Assembly (NCBI RefSeq): GCF_001886735.1
Contig: NZ_CP018076.1
Location: forward strand, 2,418,001-2,482,000
Source of the DNA: Sulfitobacter alexandrii
GTDB lineage: Bacteria; Pseudomonadota; Alphaproteobacteria; Rhodobacterales; Rhodobacteraceae
Direction of reading: 5' to 3'
DNA: 64,000 bases
The notes under the pieces are model-generated. The model was not told where the DNA came from and ran no database searches. It was given only the letters and a program-made list of their open reading frames with translations. Shown piece after piece: positions 16,699-25,585 of this stretch (position 1 is the first letter of the stretch; every line of letters begins with the position of its first letter). The translations under genes and the position numbers were made by a program.

Positions 16699-17741
16699 TG
16701 CGGGCGCGGACCGGCGCCGGTCTTGGCCTCTGGCTCGCACCCGTTTTGCTGGCGGCGACCATACTGATCGGCACCGCGGTCGGGGAGACACCGCTGACGC
16801 TTTCTACGGTCTTTCGGACACTGGCGAACCATTTCTGGCAGGCGGATTATCCCGTCGACGCGATCGACGCCGGCATTGTCTGGAGCTACCGCTTCCCCCG
16901 GGCGATCGTCGCGGCCTGCTGCGGCGCGGGGCTGGCGCTGACCGGAGTCGTCCTTCAGGCGCTGTTGCGCAATCCGCTTGCCGATCCCTACCTGATGGGC
17001 CTGTCGGCCGGTGCCTCCACCGGCGCGGTTCTGGTGGCGGTGGCGGGCGTGGGGGGCGGCGCCGTCTCCATGTCGATGGGCGCGCTGACCGGGGCGCTGC
17101 TGGCGTTCGGTTGCGTCGTGGCCCTGGCACATGCGGCCAGCGGTGCCGCGGGCGGCGGCCGCGCGACACAGGCGGCGGCGGCCATGATCCTCGCCGGGAT
17201 CGCGGGATCGCAGATGTTCAACGCCCTGACGGCCTTCACGATCGCCCGCTCGGCCAATGCCGAACAGGCGCGGGGCATCATGTTCTGGATGATGGGCAAT
17301 CTCTCCGGCATCCGCTGGGAAGACGTGGCCCCCTGCGCGGCAGTCTCGCTCGCGGGCGGCGCGCTGTGCCTGTGGCACCGGCGCGGGCTCGACGCCTTCA
17401 CCTTCGGAACGCACGGCGCCGCCTCGCTCGGGATCAATGTCCCGGTCCTGCGCGGCAGCCTGATCGCCGCCACTGCCATCATGGTCGGGGTTCTGGTATC
17501 CAAGGTGGGCGCGATCGGTTTCGTGGGACTGGTCGTGCCCCATGCCATGCGTTTTCTGGTCGGCGCCCGGCATGACAGGCTCGTCCCGGCCTCCGCCCTC
17601 GCCGGGGCGGTCTTTCTGGTGGCCGCCGACGTCATCAGCCGGATCCTTGTCGCCGGGCAGGTGCTGCCCATCGGGGTGGTGACAGCGCTCGTGGGCGCCC
17701 CGGCGTTCGCACTGGTCCTGCTGAGAGGTGCGCGGACATGA
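16695..17741 (+). CDS. btuC: FecCD/BtuC-family ABC transporter permease
   Basis: A 348-residue polytopic permease of the BtuC/FecCD family, normally ten helices. Recognisable parts are ETPLTLSTVFRTL, YRFPRAIVAACCGAGLALTGVVLQALLRNPLADPYLMG (the strongest family signature, seen around residues 65-105) and GAIGFVGLVVPHAMRFLVGARH near residue 280, which includes the coupling helix. The ATG at 16695 gives ATGA overlap with btuF, and the gene overlaps btuD by 4 bases, so all three are co-translated. Confidence 0.92.
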   Translation: MMRARTGAGLGLWLAPVLLAATILIGTAVGETPLTLSTVFRTLANHFWQADYPVDAIDAGIVWSYRFPRAIVAACCGAGLALTGVVLQALLRNPLADPYLMGLSAGASTGAVLVAVAGVGGGAVSMSMGALTGALLAFGCVVALAHAASGAAGGGRATQAAAAMILAGIAGSQMFNALTAFTIARSANAEQARGIMFWMMGNLSGIRWEDVAPCAAVSLAGGALCLWHRRGLDAFTFGTHGAASLGINVPVLRGSLIAATAIMVGVLVSKVGAIGFVGLVVPHAMRFLVGARHDRLVPASALAGAVFLVAADVISRILVAGQVLPIGVVTALVGAPAFALVLLRGART

Positions 17742-18499
17742 GGCTGGAGGCCGAGACCCTGTCGGCGCGTGTCCACCGCACGCCGCTGTTGGCCGACGTG
17801 TCGATCAGGATCGCGGCGGGCGAACTGTTCGGCCTCGTCGGTCCGAACGGATCGGGCAAATCGACGTTGATGCGCTGCCTCGCCGGATTGCAACGCGCGA
17901 CCGCCGGCCGGGTCATGGCCGACGGCATCGACCTGGGCCGGATTGCGGGAAGGGAGCGGGCCCGACGGATCGCCTTCGTCGAACAGCAGGCCGACACGAC
18001 CGATCGTCTGACGGTACGCGACGTGGTGGAATTGGGGCGTATCCCCTACCAGTCGGCGCTGCGCGGTCCGGACCGATCCGACCACGCGGCGGTCCACGAC
18101 GCTCTGAAGTCGGTAGAGATGGACGGGCTCGCCGACCGGCTCTGGCACACGCTGTCGGGTGGTGAACGCCAGCGCGTCCATATCGCACGGGCCCTCGCCC
18201 AGGCCCCGGAGGTGCTCCTGCTTGACGAGCCGACGAACCATCTGGACATCCGGCATCAGCTTTCCCTGATGGCGCTGATCCAGTCGCTGCCCATCACCCG
18301 CATTGTGGCGCTTCACGACCTGAACCAGGCGATGGCCTGCGATAGGCTGGCGATCCTGCACGAGGGCCGCGTCGTTGCGATCGGCCCGCCCGATCGCGAA
18401 CTGCACACTGACCGGCTCGCCGCGATCTTCGGTGTCGCCGCCACCCGCGAAACGGGCCCCGACGGCAGACCGAGGTTGCGGTTCTCGCACGCGCTCTGA
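17738..18499 (+). CDS. btuD: Cobalamin/siderophore-type ABC transporter ATP-binding protein
   Basis: A 253-residue ABC ATPase of the FecE/BtuD class. Walker A GPNGSGKSTLM (about residues 35-45), signature LSGGERQRVHIARAL, Walker B EVLLLDEPTNHLDI and switch His in IVALHDLNQAM are intact; the DEPTNHLD and HDLNQA forms are typical of iron-chelate and B12 importers. It completes the riboswitch-controlled transporter operon; the next gene starts 113 bases later behind its own regulatory region. Confidence 0.92.
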   Translation: MRLEAETLSARVHRTPLLADVSIRIAAGELFGLVGPNGSGKSTLMRCLAGLQRATAGRVMADGIDLGRIAGRERARRIAFVEQQADTTDRLTVRDVVELGRIPYQSALRGPDRSDHAAVHDALKSVEMDGLADRLWHTLSGGERQRVHIARALAQAPEVLLLDEPTNHLDIRHQLSLMALIQSLPITRIVALHDLNQAMACDRLAILHEGRVVAIGPPDRELHTDRLAAIFGVAATRETGPDGRPRLRFSHAL

Positions 18500-18562
18500 C
18501 GGAGAGCGGCTGCGTCCCGCGCCCTTCGACGGAAAGATACAAAATTAACACTTCACAATGAT

Positions 18563-18582
18563 ATTGGTATTTTGCTACCAAT
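18563..18582. promoter_or_regulatory. Perfect inverted repeat upstream of peptide ABC operon, candidate operator
   Basis: Arms ATTGGTA and TACCAAT flank a 6-base spacer (TTTTGC). The element is in an unusually AT-rich stretch 31 bases before the substrate-binding-protein start, a normal place for a repressor site. The RpiR-family regulator in the same operon is the obvious candidate to bind it. Confidence 0.5.
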
Positions 18583-18612
18583 CGGGGCAGGCAATCCAAC
18601 AGGAGACAACGA

Positions 18613-20115
18613 ATGACCCCAAGAAAAATCATCCCCGCCGCGGCGGCGCTGATGTTATCCACGACGGTTCTGTCGGCCCAGGATGCAATCCGAATCGCGT
18701 CGCCCAACAAGGTCACCGTGCTGGACCCGATCGTGTCGGCCGCGGGCGGCAACATCGAAGCCTATGGTCAGCTTTATGCCCGTCTCCTGCGGCGCGGCGC
18801 TGACGGCGCGCTCGAACCGGGCCTCGCCGAAAGCTGGGAGATTTCCGAAGACGGCCTGACCTACACCTTCGAGATGCGGGACGCCAAGTTCTCCGACGGC
18901 AGCCCGATCACCGCCGAAGACGCGGCCTTCAGCCTCACGCGGGTCGCCAAGGACGAGGCATCCGCCTACCCCGCCGGCTTTGCGCCGATCAAGGAAGTGA
19001 CCGCCGTGGACGAGGACACGCTGCAGATCACGCTGGAGCATCCCAGCGCACCGATGCTGTCGAACCTCGAGATCTTCAATGCGGGCATCGTCAGCAAGGA
19101 CGATGTCGACGCGCGCGGTGTCGAAGGCGCCTTTGCGTCGGATCCGGTCACGTCCGGTCCCTACATGGTCGAGGACTGGAAACCGAACGACCGCATCACG
19201 CTGACGGCCAACCCGAATTTCTGGCGCGAAGGCCTGCCGAAGATACAGAAGGTCGAACTGATCGAAGTCAGCGATGACAACGCCCGCGCGACCATGGCGA
19301 TGGCGGGCGAGATCGACGTGAACCGGTCCGTTCCCTGGGCCCAGGTCGAGGAAGTGAACGCCACCGAAGGTGTCTCCGTCGCGCTTGAGCCGTCGACGGT
19401 GATGTATCTGGTGTTGCCGAACCACGACAAGGCACCCTTCGACGATCTGAACGTGCGCAAGGCCGCCGCCATGGCGTTGGATCGCGCGGCGATCACCGAA
19501 GCGGTGACACGGGGCAATGCCGAGGTGGCGAACAGCACCTTCTCGAACGCGCTGAACTATCACGACGCGTCGCTTCAGCCGCCCGCCTATGACCCCGCCG
19601 CGGCGCGCAAGCTGCTGGAAGACAACGGGCTGACGGGGACGGAGATCAACATGATGATCACGCCGTCCTTCGAACAGCTTGCCACCCTGCTGAAGGCGCA
19701 GTGGGATGCCGTCGGCTTCAAGACCACGGTGGAGCGGGTCGATGCGGGGTTGTGGTGGTCCAAACTCGCCGAGGGCGACTACCAGGTGACCGTCAACTGG
19801 TACTACAACGAGACGGAAGACCCGGACCTCGCGGTGCGTTGGGCGCTTTGCGACACCTGCGGCAGCGACTCCTACTACACCAACTACCACAACGAGGAAG
19901 TGAACAGGCTGACAGACGAGGCGCTGCGCGAACTGGACGACGACAAGCGCGCCGAACTCTACAGCCGCATCCAGCAGATCACCCTCGACGAACTGGCGCA
20001 GATCCCGCTCTACTACGCGCCGTTCTCCATCGCCTACGCGGACCGCGTCAAGGGGCTGACCCTGACCCCGGCCCTGCAATGGACGCTGGAAGAGGCGGAA
20101 CTGACCGCCGACTGA
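18613..20115 (+). CDS. Peptide ABC transporter substrate-binding protein (DppA/OppA family, SBP_bac_5)
   Basis: A 500-residue periplasmic protein of solute-binding family 5. The signal peptide ends near LSA-QDAIR. Family marks are LEPGLAESWEISEDGLTYTFEMRDAKFSDGSP split over residues 60-105, the segment DPVTSGPYMVEDWKPNDRITL, and the C-terminal AQIPLYYAPFSIAYADRVKGL. A GGAGAC ribosome site precedes ATG 18613. It delivers oligopeptides or similar amides to the permease pair downstream. Ligand type cannot be fixed; the hydrolase genes later in the operon suggest modified peptides. Confidence 0.9.
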   Translation: MTPRKIIPAAAALMLSTTVLSAQDAIRIASPNKVTVLDPIVSAAGGNIEAYGQLYARLLRRGADGALEPGLAESWEISEDGLTYTFEMRDAKFSDGSPITAEDAAFSLTRVAKDEASAYPAGFAPIKEVTAVDEDTLQITLEHPSAPMLSNLEIFNAGIVSKDDVDARGVEGAFASDPVTSGPYMVEDWKPNDRITLTANPNFWREGLPKIQKVELIEVSDDNARATMAMAGEIDVNRSVPWAQVEEVNATEGVSVALEPSTVMYLVLPNHDKAPFDDLNVRKAAAMALDRAAITEAVTRGNAEVANSTFSNALNYHDASLQPPAYDPAAARKLLEDNGLTGTEINMMITPSFEQLATLLKAQWDAVGFKTTVERVDAGLWWSKLAEGDYQVTVNWYYNETEDPDLAVRWALCDTCGSDSYYTNYHNEEVNRLTDEALRELDDDKRAELYSRIQQITLDELAQIPLYYAPFSIAYADRVKGLTLTPALQWTLEEAELTAD

Positions 20116-20123
20116 GCATGCCC

Positions 20124-20160
20124 GGTCCGGGCGCCCCGCGCGTAGCGGGCCGCCCGGACC
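20124..20160 (+). other. Strong intercistronic hairpin between binding protein and permease genes
   Basis: A 10-bp stem (20124-20133 with 20151-20160) encloses a second 5-bp stem (20135-20139 with 20145-20149). There is no U-tract. Such structures often protect the upstream message and lower downstream expression, giving more binding protein than membrane subunits. Confidence 0.6.
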
Positions 20161-20209
20161 TCGCGCCCACGCCTCACCCCTTTCCTCTTCTCCCGACCAA
20201 GGACAGCTC

Positions 20210-21148
20210 GTGGATACCTTGCGTTACATCGCCTACCGGCTTCTTCAGGCGGTTCCTGTCCTGCTGGGCGTCAGCATCATCACGTTCACGCTGATGGCCG
20301 CGACGCCCGGCGATCCCGTGCGCCTGCTGGTGGGCGACCGCGCCAGCGCCGAAACCATCGCCCTGATCCGCGACCGCTACGGTCTGGATGAGCCCGTGCT
20401 GGTCCAGTATTTCACCTATCTCAAGAACCTGCTCGCGGGCGATCTGGGCGCCTCGCTGCGCTACCGGGTGCCGGTCTCGCAACTGATCGCGCAGCATTAC
20501 CCGGTGACGCTGTTCCTTGTCGTCTACACGGTCGTGCTGACGCTGCCGCCCGTGATCGCCCTCGCGGTCTGGTCGGCCCGGCGCCAAAACGGGCCGGCGG
20601 ACCAGGTGATCCGCCTGCTGGGCGTGCTGGGTCTCGCGGTTCCGGTGTTCTGGCTGGCGCTGCTCTTTGCCCGGTTCTTCGGCGTGACCCTCGGATGGTT
20701 CCCGGTCAGCGGCTTCGGAGACACCCTGCCCGATCATTTCCTGCACCTCTTTCTGCCCGCGCTGTCGACGTCCATCTGGGTAGTCCCGATCCTCGTACGG
20801 ACCCTGCGCGCCGCCCTCCTCGAGGAAATGGGCCGTGACTACGTGCTCACCGGTCAGTCCAAGGGGCTGGGCGACCGGCAGATCTTCCGAAGCCATATCT
20901 TCCCGAATTCGGTCCTGCCGACGCTGAACCTCTTTGCCGTGATCGTGGCCTACCTGCTGGGCGGCTCGGTGATCGTCGAGACGGTCTATGCCGTCCCCGG
21001 CATGGGCAAGCTGATGGTCGACAGCATCCTGGCGCGCGACTACTTCGTGGTGCAGGGCGCCACGCTGGTCTTTGCCCTGACGACCATCTTCGTGATGCTG
21101 GCGGTCGATCTGCTGTCGGCCCTGATCGACCCGCGGGTGACGCCATGA
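20210..21148 (+). CDS. Peptide ABC transporter permease (DppB family)
   Basis: A 312-residue permease. It opens with the DppB/OppB signature MDTLRYIAYRLLQAVPVLLG, continues with ITFTLMAATPGDPVRLL and RYGLDEPVLVQY, and has the BPD coupling motif as VLTGQSKGLGDRQIFRSHIFPN near residue 220. The start is a GTG at 20210 with an AAGGA ribosome site. It overlaps the next permease gene by 4 bases (ATGA). Confidence 0.92.
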   Translation: MDTLRYIAYRLLQAVPVLLGVSIITFTLMAATPGDPVRLLVGDRASAETIALIRDRYGLDEPVLVQYFTYLKNLLAGDLGASLRYRVPVSQLIAQHYPVTLFLVVYTVVLTLPPVIALAVWSARRQNGPADQVIRLLGVLGLAVPVFWLALLFARFFGVTLGWFPVSGFGDTLPDHFLHLFLPALSTSIWVVPILVRTLRAALLEEMGRDYVLTGQSKGLGDRQIFRSHIFPNSVLPTLNLFAVIVAYLLGGSVIVETVYAVPGMGKLMVDSILARDYFVVQGATLVFALTTIFVMLAVDLLSALIDPRVTP

Positions 21149-21948
21149 AACTGTCCCCGATGTTCGTGACCGGTGTGGTCCTGGTTCTGGTCTGGGGGCT
21201 GGTCGCAGCCGCCGCGCCGCTTCTGGCGACCCACGATCCCTTTGCCATCGACTTTGCCGCCATCCTGCAACCGCCGGGGGCCGACCATTGGTTCGGCACC
21301 GACAACGTCGGCCGCGACACCTACAGCCGGGTCGTCTACGGTGCGCGGCTCGCGCTCTACATCGGGTTGCTGGGGGTGGTCGCGCCGCTGGTGATCGGCA
21401 TGACCATCGGGCTGACGGCGGGGTACTTCGGCGGTTGGGTCGACACGCTGGCCATGCGGCTGGTGGACATCACCGTGCCCTTCCCCTTCTTCGTGCTGGT
21501 GCTTTCAATCGTGGCCGTGCTGGGACCGGGGATCGAGAACTATTTCATTGCCCTCGCCCTTGTCGGATGGGTCGGCTATGCGCGCCTCGCACGCGCCGAG
21601 GCACTGGTGCTCAGGCAATCGGAGTTCGTGCTGGCGGCCCGGACGATGGGTTTCTCGCACGGGTACATCCTGCTGCGCCACGTTCTGCCGAACGCGCTGT
21701 CGCCCGTCGTGGTCTACCTGATGACCGACGTGACGCTGGTGATCCTCTTCGGTGCCGCGCTCGGCTTTCTCGGGATGGGGGTGTCGCCACCCGCTGCCGA
21801 ATGGGGCGTGATGATCGCGGAGGGGCAGACCTATATCTCCACCGCATGGTGGATCAGCTTTTTCCCGGGACTGGCCATGGTGCTGATCGGCGTCGGGTTC
21901 GCATTGATCGGCGATGGACTCGCCCGGATGTTGAGGATCGAGCGATGA
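21145..21948 (+). CDS. Peptide ABC transporter permease (DppC family)
   Basis: A 267-residue second permease subunit. Typical DppC features are HWFGTDNVGRDTYSRVVYGAR (around residues 47-67), the helix-rich core and the coupling motif VLAARTMGFSHGYILLRHVLPN near residue 163. It is slightly shorter than average because the N-terminal cytoplasmic segment is brief. It overlaps both neighbours by 4 bases. Confidence 0.92.
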   Translation: MKLSPMFVTGVVLVLVWGLVAAAAPLLATHDPFAIDFAAILQPPGADHWFGTDNVGRDTYSRVVYGARLALYIGLLGVVAPLVIGMTIGLTAGYFGGWVDTLAMRLVDITVPFPFFVLVLSIVAVLGPGIENYFIALALVGWVGYARLARAEALVLRQSEFVLAARTMGFSHGYILLRHVLPNALSPVVVYLMTDVTLVILFGAALGFLGMGVSPPAAEWGVMIAEGQTYISTAWWISFFPGLAMVLIGVGFALIGDGLARMLRIER

Positions 21949-23549
21949 GCCCCTTGTTATCGGTACGCGACCTGTCGGTCCGCTTCGGCCAGACCACCGC
22001 GGTCGACGGCATCTCCTTCGACGTCGAACGGGGGTCCGCCCTCGGGATCGTGGGGGAAAGCGGCTCGGGCAAATCGGTCACCTGCAGGGCCCTGATGCGG
22101 CTCTTGCCCCCGGCGGCCCGGATCGAGGGGACCGCGACCTATGATGGTCAGGATCTGCTGGAAATGCCCCTGCCCGCGCTCAACCGCATCCGGGGCAAGC
22201 GCATCGCGATGATCTTCCAAAGCCCCGCCTCGCACCTCGATCCGCTGATGCGGATCGGCGATCAGGTGGCCGAAACGCTGCGCAAGCACACCACGATGAA
22301 GGGCCAGGCGGTTCGCGACGAAGTGGTGCGTCTGCTCGATGTGGTGCGGATCCCCGATCCCGAACGCTGGGCCCGGGCCTTTCCGCATCAGCTTTCGGGC
22401 GGGATGAAGCAGCGTGCGATGATCGCTGGGGCGCTGGCGTGCCAGCCGGACCTGCTGCTGGCCGATGAGCCGACCACCGCGCTGGACGCGACCGTGCAGA
22501 AAAGCGTGCTGGACCTGCTTGCACAGCTGCGGCGCGAACAGAACCTGTCGATGATCTTTGTCAGTCATGACCTGGGCGCGGTCGCGCAGGTCTGCGACGA
22601 CCTGCTGGTGATGCGGCGGTCGAAGCTGATGGAAAGCGGCCCGGTCGCGCGGATCATCGACGCGCCGCAGCATGAGTATACCCGCCAGCTGATCGCCTCG
22701 CACCCCGACCGGTTGGCGCTGCGCCCCGTGGCCGACGCCGGAACCGGCGCGCCCCTGATCGAAGCGCGCGGCCTGCGGGTCCGCTACGGCGGGCGCAGCC
22801 TGGCCGACCTGGTCTCGGGCCGGGAGGGCGGCTTCGTCGCGGTGGAGAACGCGGATCTCGCGGTGCGACCGGGGGAAACGCTGGGAATCGTCGGCGAAAG
22901 CGGATCCGGCAAGAGCACCCTCGCCCGTGCCCTCGTCGGTCTGGTGAAACCGCGCGAAGGGACGGTTCATTTCGATGGCGCGCCCGCCGACCCGGCGGGC
23001 CGCGGGCGGGTCGCCTACCTTCGCGACGTGCAGCTGATCTACCAGCACCCGTTCGAAGCCCTGAGCCCGCGCATGACGGTGACGCAGGCCATTGCCGAAC
23101 CCCTGCGCAGACACCGTCTGTGCCCCGCACGGGAGATCGGGACAAGGGTGGCGGACCTGATGGAACAGGTCGGGCTGCCCGGAAAACTGGCCGACCGCCA
23201 TCCGCGTCAGCTTTCCGGCGGCGAATGTCAGCGGGTCGCGATCGCGCGCGCGCTCGCCTTCGATCCGCGCGTCCTGATCGCGGACGAGGTGACTTCGGCG
23301 CTTGACGTGACCCTGCAGGCGCAGGTGATGGACCTGTTGCTGAAACTGCAGAAGGAACGGGGACTTTCCATGATATTCATCAGCCATGACCTGGCCGTGA
23401 TCCGCAGGCTGTGCAATTCGGTGATCGTGATGCGGCGGGGCCGGATCGTCGAGAGCGGCCAGACGGCTGCCGTCTTCGACGACCCCAAGGAAGCCTATAC
23501 CCGCCAACTGATCGACGCGATCCCGCATCTGCGCGCGGGGGCGGCATGA
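21945..23549 (+). CDS. Fused peptide ABC transporter ATP-binding protein (DppD-DppF)
   Basis: A 534-residue protein with two complete ABC domains. Domain one (about 1-260) has [40 protein letters not shown] and SHDLGAVA; domain two (about 265-534) has [43 protein letters not shown] and SHDLAVIR. The second Walker B carries DEVTSALD where most have DEPTSALD, common in DppF-type domains. ATG 21945 overlaps the permease stop; the longer open frame upstream runs through dppC in another frame and was rejected. Fusion removes the need for two ATPase genes. Confidence 0.93.
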   Translation: MSPLLSVRDLSVRFGQTTAVDGISFDVERGSALGIVGESGSGKSVTCRALMRLLPPAARIEGTATYDGQDLLEMPLPALNRIRGKRIAMIFQSPASHLDPLMRIGDQVAETLRKHTTMKGQAVRDEVVRLLDVVRIPDPERWARAFPHQLSGGMKQRAMIAGALACQPDLLLADEPTTALDATVQKSVLDLLAQLRREQNLSMIFVSHDLGAVAQVCDDLLVMRRSKLMESGPVARIIDAPQHEYTRQLIASHPDRLALRPVADAGTGAPLIEARGLRVRYGGRSLADLVSGREGGFVAVENADLAVRPGETLGIVGESGSGKSTLARALVGLVKPREGTVHFDGAPADPAGRGRVAYLRDVQLIYQHPFEALSPRMTVTQAIAEPLRRHRLCPAREIGTRVADLMEQVGLPGKLADRHPRQLSGGECQRVAIARALAFDPRVLIADEVTSALDVTLQAQVMDLLLKLQKERGLSMIFISHDLAVIRRLCNSVIVMRRGRIVESGQTAAVFDDPKEAYTRQLIDAIPHLRAGAA

Positions 23550-24475
23550 AGAAACAGGCCCCGCCCCCTACCGGCCCCGCCCGCGCCCGCGTGACCAACG
23601 CGCGCAACCTGTCGAAGGCGGAAAGCGAGGTCGCGCTCTGGGTCGAGCGCAACTTCGACAACCTCCCGTTCGAGACGGCGGCGGATCTGGCGCTTGGCGC
23701 GGGTGTCAGCGAAATGACGGTCAGCCGCTTCGTGCGACGCCTCGGGTACGTCAACTTCAAGGCCTTCAAGGAAGCCGTCAACGCGGAATTCCGCAAGGGC
23801 GACAGCGACGCGGGCAGCCTTCGGTCCCGCCGTATCGCGATCCCGGACGGGACGGGGTCCGAACTGGATGCCCAGTTGCAACTGGAACTGGATGCGATCG
23901 TCGATGTCTACCGGATGGCGGGCACGCCGCAATGGAGCGCCGCGCTCGACGTGGTTCAGAAGGCCCGGCAGGTCAACATCACCGGCTTTCAGGGCGTCAA
24001 GGGCATGGCGATGGATTTCGCCACACGGCTGAAATACGCCCGCCCCGGTGTCCGCTTTGCCGACGGGCGGACGGGCAACTGGTCGGAGCTGTTCATCGAG
24101 GAACCGGAAACCTCCTGCGTCATCATGGTCGAAGTGGTGCCCTACGCCCATGAAGCGGTGAAGGTGGCCGAACTGTGCCTGCGGCGCGATGTGCCGCTTG
24201 TCATGATCACGGACCAGTACAGCGCGTGGCCCCGCAAGTACACGCCGCACGTTCTGTCGGTCGCGACCTCGACCCGGACGTTCCTCGACAGCACGGCGGG
24301 AATCGCGGCGCTGCTGGGCCTGTTCCTCAGCGGGATCACCGCCCGTGTCGGCGCGCGCGCGCAGGACCGCCTGCGCGAGATGCGCGAACTCGCCGCGCAT
24401 TTCGATCCCTTTTCCTACGAGCCGGGCAGCCAGATGCGCCCGATCCTGTCCCGCGACCAGAAGGACGACGGCTGA
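23546..24475 (+). CDS. MurR/RpiR family transcriptional regulator
   Basis: A 309-residue regulator. An N-terminal HTH_6 domain (about 20-95) shows LSKAESEVALWVERNFDNLP and the recognition region ETAADLALGAGVSEMTVSRFVRRLGY. A SIS sugar/isomerase-type domain follows (about 130-270) with NITGFQGVKGMAMDFATRL and PLVMITDQYSAWP. It is embedded between the transporter and two hydrolase genes with 4-base and 1-base overlaps, so it probably controls its own operon, perhaps through the inverted repeat at 18563. The effector is unknown; SIS domains usually bind phosphosugars, but this one may sense a catabolite. Confidence 0.9.
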   Translation: MKKQAPPPTGPARARVTNARNLSKAESEVALWVERNFDNLPFETAADLALGAGVSEMTVSRFVRRLGYVNFKAFKEAVNAEFRKGDSDAGSLRSRRIAIPDGTGSELDAQLQLELDAIVDVYRMAGTPQWSAALDVVQKARQVNITGFQGVKGMAMDFATRLKYARPGVRFADGRTGNWSELFIEEPETSCVIMVEVVPYAHEAVKVAELCLRRDVPLVMITDQYSAWPRKYTPHVLSVATSTRTFLDSTAGIAALLGLFLSGITARVGARAQDRLREMRELAAHFDPFSYEPGSQMRPILSRDQKDDG

Positions 24476-25572
24476 TGTCAACGCCTCCCCGCGCCCGCGA
24501 CCTGGGCCTCCCGTTCTCCGGCAGCCCCGGTCCCTGCAATGCCATCACGGACGTTCCCGGCGTGACCGTCGGTTTCGCCACCGTGATCGAGGACCCGGTG
24601 CCGGGCCGGCACCGCGGGCTGTGCACCGGCGTGACCGCGATCCTGCCGCGCGGCACCAGCGGAGAGATCACGCCGGTCTGGGCCGGGCTGCATTCCTTCA
24701 ACGGCAACGGCGAGCTGACCGGTGGGCACCACATCGCCGACCTCGGATGGTTCCTCGGGCCGGTGATGCTGACAAACAGCCACGGCGTCGGAATGACAAG
24801 TCACGCGACCGTCGGCTGGATGATCGACCGGCATCCGGACGTGTTCGAACACGATCACATGTGGTGCCTGCCGGTCGTGGGCGAGACCTACGACGGCGTG
24901 CTGAACGACATCAACGCGCGTGGCGTGACCGAGGCCCACGCGCGCGCCGCCCTCGACACCGCGGCGCCGGGGCCGGTGGCCGAGGGAAATGTCGGCGGCG
25001 GCACGGGCATGATCGCCTACGAGTTCAAGGGCGGCACCGGCACCGCTTCCCGCCGGATCACCGTCGCGGGGTTGGACTGCACGCTGGGCGTGCTGGTGCA
25101 GGCCAACCACGGCACGCGCGCGGCCTTCGAAGTGGCGGGAATTCCGGTTGGCCGCGAAATGCCCGAAAACCCCGTCTTCGAGTCCGAAACAGGATCGATC
25201 ATCGTGGTGATCGCCACCGATGCGCCGCTCCTGCCGCACCAGCTCAACCGGCTCGCGCGGCGCGGCGCGATCGGGATCGGCCGGAACGGCACCACCGGCG
25301 GGCACAATTCGGGCGATATCTTTATCGCCTTCAGTACCGCCAATCCGCAGCAGAATCCGTGGCACGCGCCGGACGTCATGTCGCTGTCGGCGCTCAAGGA
25401 CAGCCATCTCGATGCCTTCTATACCGCAGCGGTGCAGGCGACGGAGGAGGCGGTGCTGAACGCGATGGTCGCGGCCACGGACCGCATTGCCGTCAAGCCG
25501 AAGGGCAAGCTCGTGCAGGCCATCGACCACGACCGTCTGCGCGCTGTCATGGCCGCCGCAGGCCGCAACTGA
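24475..25572 (+). CDS. P1 family peptidase (DmpA/S58-type N-terminal nucleophile aminopeptidase)
   Basis: A 365-residue member of the DmpA family, which self-cleaves to expose a nucleophile and removes N-terminal residues (some also D-residues or beta-amino acids). The start segment NAITDVPGVTVGF is diagnostic. The conserved GNVGGGTGMIAYEFKGGTG stretch is near residues 177-195, and GGHNSGDIFIAFSTAN holds the probable autoprocessing nucleophile Ser279. No signal peptide, so it acts in the cytoplasm on imported peptides. ATG 24475 overlaps the regulator stop by one base; the open frame upstream was rejected. Confidence 0.88.
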   Translation: MSTPPRARDLGLPFSGSPGPCNAITDVPGVTVGFATVIEDPVPGRHRGLCTGVTAILPRGTSGEITPVWAGLHSFNGNGELTGGHHIADLGWFLGPVMLTNSHGVGMTSHATVGWMIDRHPDVFEHDHMWCLPVVGETYDGVLNDINARGVTEAHARAALDTAAPGPVAEGNVGGGTGMIAYEFKGGTGTASRRITVAGLDCTLGVLVQANHGTRAAFEVAGIPVGREMPENPVFESETGSIIVVIATDAPLLPHQLNRLARRGAIGIGRNGTTGGHNSGDIFIAFSTANPQQNPWHAPDVMSLSALKDSHLDAFYTAAVQATEEAVLNAMVAATDRIAVKPKGKLVQAIDHDRLRAVMAAAGRN

Positions 25573-25585
25573 AAGGACCCCCTGA

